Shown in pieces: positions 22,087 through 31,395 of a DNA stretch of 64,000 bases. The notes beneath the pieces are model-generated. The model was not told the DNA's origin and ran no database searches. It saw only the letters and a program-made list of their open reading frames with translations. Location: contig OY744461.1 of assembly GCA_963556145.1 (NCBI GenBank), positions 7,884,891 to 7,948,890 of the forward strand, read 5' to 3'. This DNA is from Hygrocybe punicea (lineage: Eukaryota; Basidiomycota; Agaricomycetes; Agaricales; Hygrophoraceae). Position 1 is the first letter of the stretch; every line of letters starts with the position of its first letter. The translations under genes were made by a program, and so were the position numbers.

Positions 22087-22848
22087 ATGTCTGCCTCCAC
22101 TGTCTATCTTCCTTCTTCCCCTTATTATCACCTTCTTCCCCCTCGCTTTCGCATCCCTCGTTCGAAGCGTCGCCTCTGTCACTGCGATGTCCGCTTCACC
22201 ATCGACTTATGGGCCCCTTCTTCCTTTGGCTCCATCCACCCCACGTCGTCTATCGCTCACCTTGGCATCGATCCCTTCTTCGCCCCCCGAACCTTCTACT
22301 CTGTGTGTCCCATTGGGCCTCCCCCTCCTGCTGTTCCCCCGACTGTGCCTATCTGGTTCACCGATGACCCCATTGATCCTTACCACGAGTTCATCGATTG
22401 CGCTGCCGTGTATGATTCCCTGTTCCCTCCAGATAATCGGGACGATTCCCCTTGTTCCGGGGGTATTGTTACCTTTCACCCCGATTTAACCCCCGCTTCT
22501 GACCCCGTCTCTGACTCCGCATCCCAGAACAACGTCATAGCCTGGGTCTGGAACATCATCGAGGACAATCAACGACGGTATCCAAATCCCCACGACTACC
22601 CTCATCATCCGATCACCGCCGATACATTATACACACTTATACAAGCACTCAACAATACCGCACAGCACAATCACCGGATCAGTTGTCTCCTGAAACCAGA
22701 TCCACAATACAGCCGTTGGCCACCACGTTGGCACCCCAAAACGCATAGACCACGAAGCCAAGCAAGACGCTGTTCATCTCGGAGCTTGTCCTCCCCACAA
22801 CCACGCTTGACAAAGAAGCCAACCCTAAAGTCATTCACTAGTATATAA
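22087..22848 (+). CDS. third ORF of the chromovirus, running into the 3' LTR
   Basis: 253 codons without a stop, starting at an ATG 84 bases after the pol frame ends. About 127 residues are unique and 127 lie in the LTR (boundary at 22467). The unique part has Pro/Ser-rich and aromatic stretches (VRFTIDLWAPSSFG, PTVPIWFTDDPIDPYHEF). The LTR part reads NVIAWVWNIIEDNQRRYPNPHDY and ends in a strongly basic, Arg/Ser-rich tail. No transmembrane span is seen, so it is not an obvious envelope gene. In the 5' LTR the matching frame is broken by CGA to TGA at 16018-16020. I do not recognise the protein. Confidence 0.45.
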   Translation: MSASTVYLPSSPYYHLLPPRFRIPRSKRRLCHCDVRFTIDLWAPSSFGSIHPTSSIAHLGIDPFFAPRTFYSVCPIGPPPPAVPPTVPIWFTDDPIDPYHEFIDCAAVYDSLFPPDNRDDSPCSGGIVTFHPDLTPASDPVSDSASQNNVIAWVWNIIEDNQRRYPNPHDYPHHPITADTLYTLIQALNNTAQHNHRISCLLKPDPQYSRWPPRWHPKTHRPRSQARRCSSRSLSSPQPRLTKKPTLKSFTSI

Positions 22849-23021
22849 TCATGGACATTCGTAGTCAGTAACTTTTAAGTTTAGTCTAGCTACTCTTCCC
22901 CCGACCGCTACCAGAACCCAGACTCCCCTCTTCTTCTTTGTTTGTAACCCGCTCCTCTCTTATTACATCCTCGTTTGGTTTATTGTTGCCGGAGTCCGCC
23001 TAAGAACAGTGATCCGTAACA
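22467..23021 (+). repeat. 3' LTR
   Basis: 555 bp, colinear with 15912-16466 and without indels. I count 15 differences, all transitions. Confidence 0.95.
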
Positions 23022-23026
23022 TTGAA

Positions 23027-26000
23027 CTACTGATTACAGTAGGCCTCACTCAGTTATCTGGTGACCTTGCATCAAATGGTGCTCAGTCAGCAAATTGACC
23101 TGCTTTGAAAAGACTCTAAGGCTACTCAAAATGGGCTACACAGTTGCATCTGAGAGGAGCTCCTTTCCCCATCTCCAATTTTTCTGGGTAACTTGCATTG
23201 TAAGATGGCATTAGCTGCCCTTTTGGAAGACACTGAGGATACTATGAAGTCCAATAGTGAGGTCTTGGTTTCAGCAGAACTGAAGGCCCTGGTCAAGGTA
23301 TTGTGGAGTCACATTCATTTTTCTTTGCCAACTTGATTCTTTGCACAGATTTTGATTCAAGATGACATCTCCATCTCAAAACTTTGGTGTTCCCTTTGTT
23401 GGGACCTTTTCCAACTTCTCAGGGAAGAAACATGGAAATTCCAGGTTCGTGGATGTCACCTGACAGTGTTTATTGTGGAATTGCCATTGTGGCTTCCTAC
23501 ACAAGTACTGTTGGCTCTAATTCACCGATATAAGCTATATTTACATTGAGAGCTTGTAACTTTCATTGTGCAACAGACTGAGCCACCTGAGGTGGTGGTG
23601 GGGCATCAACAATATTCTTCATGGCAGAGTGACTTTAGCATCTTCTAGCCAGGATAGTTATCCTGACAGTAGTGGAGTTATATCTAGCCCACATGCTTAG
23701 TTTGAAGTTATTCTCATCTCTCTCTCCTGTAGTAACTGTAGTATGTTGTAACTCATCTTTTGTTGTTTTTGTATTTTGCACCTGTCGCAAAACTCATATC
23801 AATCTAAACAATCTTAGCTGTCACTGGTGACCAATCACCATCAAGTTTGCATTCATGCTAAACCATTTGTTCTTACTCACAAATTAAGATTTTGTTGATA
23901 ACACACTTATGCACCAATAGATTCACCTCCAAGAGTAGTTTGTCATTTGCTTCAGGCCCAGAAAGCTACAAACAAGGGTTTTCAGTGATTCAGTTCATCA
24001 TCACATAACTTACCAGTGAAGTGTTGGATTTTGGGTTGCTAAGTTCTTGTAGATGTTGTACATCAGCCAGGTACAGGTTTCTGGCATCTTGAAGAGCCTG
24101 ATCCAAAATGATTAGCCTATAAGCTTGTACTGGTATGGAGTCCTCACATTGGGCCATTCAGCATAGCTGAATGGTGTAGTGGGATGTATCTATGTGAGGG
24201 TGAGTCAGTAACCATGAAAAGATGGCCATCTCCATGTACTTACTGTGGCTATGTTTGAAGACTGAATTGACCTGGAGGAGGTACTGGAAGATGCCATTGT
24301 CAGGTTCATGTGGTGTTACAGATCGCTTCTGCAGTGGGCTCCAGCAACAATCAACTTAACTAGGGGATCGGTTTCCAGAGGAGAGAACAGCAGTTTTCAT
24401 TGTTGCTTACAACTAAGACAACACTGCTAAGAGAGGGGGGGTCATGGTCTAATGTCATTGCAAGCCATGGGGGTTACCCAAGACAAGAGGGTCTGCCCCA
24501 AGAACCAGACTAAACATAAAGAAGAGAAAGAAGAAAAAGTCTGAACCAACTACAAGAACAGTAGATATAGTGACTGGTCTTGAGGAGAGGTAAATAGAAG
24601 TCCAACCATGAGGCTACAGTAAGTCCAACTACACCATGTGTTTACCATGAGACAGACATGAGGCATCCTCATGTCAATGTTCTTGCAATCCAACTGGAGG
24701 CCCAGGTGTCATTGAGGGATAAAGGAGGTCTGGATGACTCGGATGATTTGTCATCAGATCATGTGATATGCAGAATTGCCTATTCGGGGTCTACACTTGC
24801 TGTAATGGGCAAGTGCACAGTCTGGCAAATGTACTGCATGGTCAGGTTGGAGAGAGGCATCGTCCAGTGTGGGATTGGTGAAGGAAGTGTCTTGAGGTAG
24901 TGTGGATATAGCAGCAAGGTTGGTATGAAAGAAAACAAAGGAATGTGCTGGGGAAAAACCAACTAGGACAGTGGGATAGTCGAGGTCAGACATGTGAACA
25001 GCGTATGCTGTGCTGGATGACGATGTCTGTGTTGATGACATATCAAGGGGTGATGTCTTGTCCTATGTGTGGTCCACTTGATGTTGGTATTCGTCCAAGA
25101 AAGGGTATTGTTGTAAACAAGTGTGGGAGGTATCAAGGTTACAGATGGAAAAGGATAAATGAATGTGGGTCCAGGTTTCAAGTCATGGCACAGGTGACAA
25201 GCTGTGGGAACAAGTCATTGGGTACTGCATTGAAGCGATGATGTGTGAACAATACACGATAGGGGTTGGTTCACTGTATTGGGGAATCATATGGTGTGTG
25301 CTTCAGCGATGGTCGGATTGGAGGGAACAGTGAAATGTCTTGTGATCAAGGATTGTTCAGAGTGTACAAACAGGTGAGGAATATTGTCGGATCGTCAGGC
25401 AGGCACAGGATACGAAAGTGGAAACCATATATCCAGGAATGGAAATTGTCAATTACGTGTTGGTATACTGTCGAGGCAGATGTCGGTTTCCTCAATGAAG
25501 GAAGGTTGCCTTTTCCAGAGGCAAATCATGACAATGTAGAAACCAATCAGGAAGGTGATTGCTATAGCACCGATGATCATCACAGTTATGAACTGTTTGG
25601 TAAGGATAGCCATTGTGGGTCAGTTTGGGAAGACAGTATGTCATACAACAAGGACGATGAAAGCGATGTCTGTTGGCAAGGAGACTGTTCGGGTACAGCA
25701 AGGTCACATGGGGATATGTCCATGGTCAGTCTGGATTGTTCTAGAAGAAAGGAAGAAAAGAGAACAAGAACAAGAATAAACAATGATGTCCAAAAGAAGA
25801 CAAAAGGCAAATGGGAATGCAAAAGGAAGGTGTGGTAAAGCAGAATCATCATGGCAGGTACTGGAGTTGGAATCAGAGTTGTGGAGTTGAAAAATGTAAC
25901 ATGTGGGTGTGAAGTGTCACTTTTCACTCCAATTCCAACCCCAATATCATACCAATCACTGCTGAGTAACAAACCCGAGTACATGCATTAAACATCACTG

Positions 26001-26039
26001 CATGCCACAATCACCTTATCCTCCAATGAATGTTGTCAA
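23027..26039. other. CpG-poor degenerate repeat region right of the chromovirus
   Basis: Continuation of the 12860-15911 block. No gene was recognised. Frames up to 190 codons (25266-25838, +) and 132 codons (25586-25984, -) overlap each other and have no domain-like content. CG is nearly absent while TG and CA are common, so this is probably old methylated transposon debris. I cannot identify the parent family. Confidence 0.5.
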
Positions 26040-26994
26040 ACCCTCAAACCAGTTGCTGGCCACCACATTGGCACCCTGACACACATACTACACAAACAAT
26101 TCGTAAATGAAAACAAGATGCCATTCATTACAGACCATAGCCTCACTGTTACCATGGGTCATGATGAACGAATTTGACCAATATGTTGCCACACAGACCA
26201 CCTTCTGCCCCTTGCCTTTTCCCTCGACATCACTTTCTACTACAACAACTTCTTTTCACCATAAATAAACAACAATGTTGCTACCCAGAACCTGCTCTGA
26301 TGCAGCACCCACAGCCCTGTTGACTCCAAAATCCCATATTGCTCTGCCAGCTAAATATGACAGCAACAAAGAGGGATACAAGACATTCATGCAAAGTGCC
26401 CACATCTACATCTGAGCAGATGAAACCCACCTTGATACGGATGAGAAGCAAATCCTTTTTATCCTTTCCTATCTAAGGAGGACTTGCTGGATGATGGGCA
26501 GATGATTTTGTTGATGTTGCACTAGAACATAACCCCCAGGGTAAATTTTGGAATAATGGCAGATTTATTAAGATTTCAAACAACATTTTGAGAAACCAGA
26601 TCAAAAGAAAGATGCCTTGACCAAACTGAATGACTTGTGACAAGGAAAGATGACTGCTGATGAATTCTGGATTGAGTTTGACACTCTCCACTGAATTTCT
26701 GGACGGTCTGAATGAGACAATCTTTCATATCTTGTCCAACTTATTGACTTGCATATGAATAAACTGCTCATTGATCAAATATATACTGCCATGAACATCC
26801 CGACTACCATAACTGCATGGTGTGAACAAACAATGAAGCTTGACCAGCAACAGCGACGCCAACAGAATCAATTACGATCCATGACATCGAATACCCAGAA
26901 ACTGACAAAACAACATTACACCACTCTGCCCATGCAACAGATGTCCATTCTGGCCACAAGGCTACAATCCGAGTCAGTCCCAATGGATGTTGAG

Positions 26995-28016
26995 TAGTGT
27001 TGCCGCAGCTAAGGCTGCTAGCCTAGCCAAATTTAGCTTAGCTGGGGTCCAGCTAAGCTAAGGCTAATGACCAGCTACCAGCTACGGCTACCTCAAAATT
27101 TTAGCTGTAGCTGGTGGCTAAGCTGCAGCTAATTACAGTACATTATCAACTGTATTTTACATAGTATAAAATTTAATTAGATAGCATTTTGTAGTTGAAA
27201 TGCACAAAAACAAAGGTTCTCGTGCATGTGATATGTGTGACATGTTGTGTCACACTCATCGCATTGACTATCAACAATGAGCACAATGGCTTGTTGAGAG
27301 CCATTGTGCTCCAGGTGAGTCTTTATTTTAATCTTTCATTAACTTTTACTAATCCTATACTATTCAGGACTAACCGCTGGACGATAAAATCCAGCACCAG
27401 CACACCCACCACAACGGCAACATCAACAGATGGCAGCAGCAACCACACATGCTCATGATGATGCGCTCACCACAACAACAATAACGTCGATGTTGGTGAT
27501 GATGGTGGGTGTTGGCAGGTGCATTGAGAGGCCAAGGGCTGCCAGCAGCAATGACAGCAGCAGCAACAACACTGGCAGCAGCAGCAGCAGCAGGTACAGC
27601 AACCCGTGGCCAATGCTAATGTGGCCAAAGCCAAAGACACCGCCGCCACCCAATGCCAAGGCCCACGCACACCAAAGTCAAGGCCATTCATATGAATCAC
27701 CCAACACCAGTGCACCCACGCTGATGGCAGCCCCACCTCCCAATGCACCTCATGAAAACAGACAGACCACGTCAATTGACGTGCGTATGTTCTTCATGAG
27801 GTACTTAGCATGAGGGTGTGGGTATGTAGCTGGCTATGGCTGTGGCTTCATCAGCTCAGCCACAGCCAAGCCACCATGTCGACTATAGTTGACCGTAGTT
27901 GGCTATAGTTGGCTGCCTCCAGCTACCGACTACGACTAGAAGAAGAAAAAATTAGCTTAGCCATAGCTCCAGCTAATCTTAGCCGGCTTGTGGCTAGCTT
28001 AGCCATGGCAACACTA
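26995..28016. mobile_element. non-autonomous hAT-like word-array element 2
   Basis: 1,022 bp. The ends are TAGTGTTGCC and its inverse GGCAACACTA, and it is flanked by ATGTTGAG (26987-26994) and ATGTTGAT (28017-28024), an 8-bp duplication with one mismatch. The unbroken site is known from the younger chromovirus near 17440-17465. Both edges are arrays of AGCTA/TAGCT words. Inside are a perfect 12-bp stem (GAGCACAATGGC with GCCATTGTGCTC), an intron-like segment 27315-27367 (GTGAGT...ACTAAT...TTCAG), CAG-rich sequence, and a central hairpin at 27746-27803 with ACGTCAATTGACGT. It has no transposase. Confidence 0.85.
27746..27803. other. central hairpin with 14-bp palindrome (element 2)
   Basis: The arms CCTCATGAA and TTCATGAGG flank ACGTCAATTGACGT (27769-27782), the same palindrome as in element 1. 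Confidence 0.85.
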
Positions 28017-28880
28017 ATGTTGATGCATGAAGAACCCAACTGAGACAACAGACATTCACATGTTTGACCAATGAACAATGTCTTGATTACATGAAGAAAG
28101 GCATATGTTTCAAGTGCCAACAATGCAGACATGTTTTGTGAAACTGCCCAGAACAACAAGGTCAACAGCAATTCTGGTCAATGGCAACTGTACCCCAAAC
28201 TGAGAAACAACAACAAGATGACAGCAAAGATGCCCAAATTGCTGTGCTCATGGATGAGATAGCATTGTTGTACATAGGGTACGCCCTAAGAGACTATAAT
28301 TTGGACAAAAAAAAAAGCATTGTTGTGGCAGAAGAAAGTGGATTTTTAAGAATGCAACATGCAACACAGGAGGCCATGATCACTAGACTCAAGAACATTG
28401 TACAAATACACAGACAATTCAATATTGTTTACAACAAACTCAAAGTCCTCTGAGATGAACTACAACAAACACAAGAGCCAAAAGAGGAATGTGACATGAG
28501 GCTGCTGTTGAGGCGAGATACCCATGTCATAACCAATGAAGAAAAAGAAAAGAAGACAACAATAGAATCTGAATTCAATGCTGCAGAGACAATTGTTGCC
28601 ATATGGAATACAACCATGGGATACACCCTTGATTTGCTTAACAATTATGACATCTATGGACAATGGATGGAAAAGATTCACCTGGATTAGTTCTTTCCCT
28701 CAACTAACGACCAATTTGTCAAGTGATCAAGTGGCTTGTAATGGAAATGCCACAAGAATCAAGAACAGAACAAATACATATTGTTACCAAGAAAGATTCC
28801 AAATTACGAATGGCTTTACTTGTGCATGGTTTTGTTATGTGTCAGAGTTGTGCAGACAACTCTGGATGGAGCAGAGTTTG

Positions 28881-30550
28881 TTGGAGGATTGGAGGGGTGA
28901 ACTCTTGAAGTAGGTTAACTACTTCCTTAAACCGTACTGAGTAGGCATGAAGTGGAGCGGAGTTAGTCTGGAGGTCCAGACTAAGGACGGAGATAGTGAG
29001 CTTAAAGCAAAGCCTTAAGTTTGAGAGCAAAGGAGACAGAGGGTACTCTAGTTGATTTTCAGAACAAAGATACAGGACATAGTAGTTCTAGCTTATATAC
29101 TAGTAAACTAATCATCAGGAAATTGAACATGAAATGAGAAAGTCTTATAAGACCTGATCTGATACATCATAAGTAACATCCAGTATCACTATGATGACAG
29201 CCAGGTCAACTCAGATAATTTATGGTTACCTAGATGAAAATACATCACATCAAGCATATTGATGTCAATGTAGCATCAGTTGCCAACAATGTCTTGACCA
29301 CTAATTCTGGTATTCATTGGTAACCAATGATATTAGAATATCTGTTATTGAGTAATAGGAGGGGAAAAAATTCTGCCTTTTAACCATTGTCTTTCTCATT
29401 CACTTATCTTATATAATGGTCTCATGTTAAATCTTCTTGGAATTTATCTGATGTTATCTCAAGGTCTTAGAATTAATTTTATCTAATCTTATCTCAAGGT
29501 CTTGGAAGTTTATCTTATCTCACTTATTGTCTTATTGTCCAATTTGAATGCTCAATATAAGTGTAAGGATGAAAAATTGAGACATGAACAAGATTTTGTA
29601 TTTTGTTCAACCCACAGGTGTGCAGCCAAATAGTGCCAACATATGTGTACATATTTATACAGACTCCAGGTACAAGAAAGATAGTTACTTGCCAATGGAA
29701 TGCCAAATCTTAACAGTGTGACCATGCATAGATTTTAATATATCACCACATACAAAATGATTCCAGTCTTGCAATACCTCTGAGAAGAATTCACCATCTT
29801 AACATCAGAATTACATGACATGATCTTAGAATATCAATGTGATAGCTACAGGAATAGTGTGACAATATTGTTATCAGAATTACATGACATGATCTTAAAA
29901 TATCAATGTGATAGCTACAGGAATAGTATGACAATATTGTTATCAGAGTTCTAAATTGTGATAAGGTTATATATCACTATATCACATGATATCAGTCAGC
30001 TATCTGTTGATAAGATCTGTCTGGAAATCCCTGTGTCTCCACGTTTTCCTGATGATTGTTATGTCCTTGGTGATGAAAAGATAATAGGAACTCCAGCAGG
30101 AGTACCAGAGTTTGGAGAAAGATAAAAGAGACTAAAGGTTACTATGCACAGTGACAAGTAAACAAAGATGAGGAGTCCAATAGGAGTCTGGCGTAATGGA
30201 AATGAAGTAGAATGATGAATAGAGAGAAGAGAAAAATAATGTATGAAAAGAAAGATAAGATAAACAGAAAAGTCCAGAGTGGAGTTCATTGGAGTTGCAT
30301 GGATATGACAGTATCTCCCCCTTAGCATTGAACCCATGAGACACTTTAGGAACAAAGGGAGATTTGGACTGGAGTTGGAAACGGGGTTCTGGTAAGCAAC
30401 TCCTGGATGCAGGAACATCTCCACGAAAATACGCCATCCTCCCAAGACATTGCTGCCTGCATCAAGGAAATGGAATGTGAGTATGCTGAGTCAAGGGCAA
30501 AGCAAGTGGAGGAGGCACAGAGGAAGGATGGAGGAAGGGCGGAGAAGGAT
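28881..30550. other. noncoding repeat-rich stretch
   Basis: No gene was recognised. It begins TGTTGGAGG and includes paired blocks such as GGAGTTAGTCTGGAGGTCCAGACT. This would fit a solo LTR of a Copia-like element ending near 30040, but I cannot define its end, so this is only a suggestion. It contains a 69-bp tandem duplication at 29804-29941. Confidence 0.3.
29804..29941 (+). repeat. 69-bp tandem duplication
   Basis: Two adjacent 69-bp units starting ATCAGAATTACATGACATGA differ at only two or so positions. A third copy begins at 29942 and is lost after a few bases. Confidence 0.9.
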
Positions 30551-30557
30551 GGAGGAG

Positions 30558-30598
30558 AAGGAAGGAAGGAAGGAAGGAAGGAAGGAAGGAAGGAAGGA
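30558..30598 (+). repeat. (GGAA)n microsatellite
   Basis: About ten uninterrupted GGAA units. The long Lys/Glu/Arg or Phe/Leu/Pro frames across it on both strands are compositional. Confidence 0.9.
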
Positions 30599-31395
30599 AC
30601 CAGAACCAGAATGGAGAAGGGTGGAAAAAGATGGAAGAAAGCAGAACAGGGATGGAGGAAGTAAAAGGAAATATTGTATGGCCAAGGCTCCACAAGACTT
30701 TGAAAATTTGGTATGTTGCAGGAATAATTAGGAGTATATGGTAACCCCTTATATACACAGCAATCAATTTTAAGCAAATATGAATGCAAATGATCAACTA
30801 TCACAATAATTATATTGTACTTGAATGCTTTTATTTGACATTGCAAACGGCTACAAGTCTGCTTATCAATTACAAGTCTGCTTATCAATTATCAACTCCG
30901 CCTGGATACTCCCCGATTTCCCGTGACACGGCCCGCTAAATCTTTAATTATCAACATCTACAGCATGTGCACGGAGAGACGGAGAGAAATGTTGGAGATG
31001 AAATTACGAACTTGAACCCGGTAGCAAAGCTCTCACGGGCGTTGATGGATACCTCGCTGGCAGGTGGGTGACCAGGTTCAAAACAGTAAAGTGATGTTCC
31101 TGAACTTACATAACGCCATTACCAGTAGGCACTGGGCAGCGAACCTGGGACGACCAATCGAAGGAAATTGGTGAGTTTTACTCTACTACGGTATGTGAGC
31201 AGTCTCAGTGTGACAACCGGATTTATTATGCGGGGACTCCAGGGCGTCTGCAAACCGAGTGCTTTGATTTCTGCATCGCCACCACGGCAGCAGCTGAACT
31301 TGAACATGTGCCTAGACTTGACGTCCATAAAAGAACATGGACCTAGTAGTACAGCCCTCCAACACCCATCCTTTCATCTTTCGCGTTGACAGGTA
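30599..31395. other. intergenic region upstream of the protease gene
   Basis: No gene seen. The right part is the presumed promoter and leader of the sedolisin. TACAAGTCTGCTTATCAATT occurs twice in tandem near 30852-30890. Confidence 0.4.

Larger units (their letters stand above)
15912..23021 (+). mobile_element. Ty3/gypsy chromovirus, nearly complete
   Basis: A 7.1-kb LTR retrotransposon with 555-bp LTRs at both ends that start TGTTAC and end GTAACA. The 5-bp target duplication TTGAA lies at 15907-15911 and 23022-23026. Gene order is gag, protease, reverse transcriptase, RNase H, integrase, chromodomain, then extra sequence. The chromodomain and the internal 11-nt self-complementary priming site place it near the Tf1/sushi group of chromoviruses. 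Several stops and at least one 10-bp deletion make this copy defective. The LTRs differ at 15 of 555 positions by my count, so the insertion is fairly recent. Confidence 0.95.
26040..28880 (+). mobile_element. old, CpG-eroded relative of the chromovirus, truncated
   Basis: It starts in an LTR remnant (GTTGCTGGCCACCACATTGGCACC, matching 16158-16180). It continues through the gag region (ATTGCTCTGCCAGCTAAATA against ATTGCTCCGCCGGCTAAATA), the CCHC knuckle (about 28100-28150) and the first part of pol, fading out near 28850-28880 in the protease region. It has many stops. It keeps bases that the younger copy lost, for example the 10 bases missing at 17099. Element 2 is inserted at 26995-28016. 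Confidence 0.85.

Noticed and set aside
21542..22479. Gly-rich minus-strand ORFs
   Set aside because: Opposite strand of the C-rich tail of the chromovirus. The plus-strand frames have the recognisable features.
22087..22848. retroviral envelope gene
   Set aside because: No signal peptide or transmembrane segment is visible in the third ORF.
28881..30040. solo Copia LTR
   Set aside because: The start TGTTGGAGG is suggestive, but no matching end or target duplication could be defined, so it is only mentioned in the region entry.
30346..30888. ORFs across the GGAA/TTCC repeat on both strands
   Set aside because: Microsatellite composition keeps several frames open; no domain.
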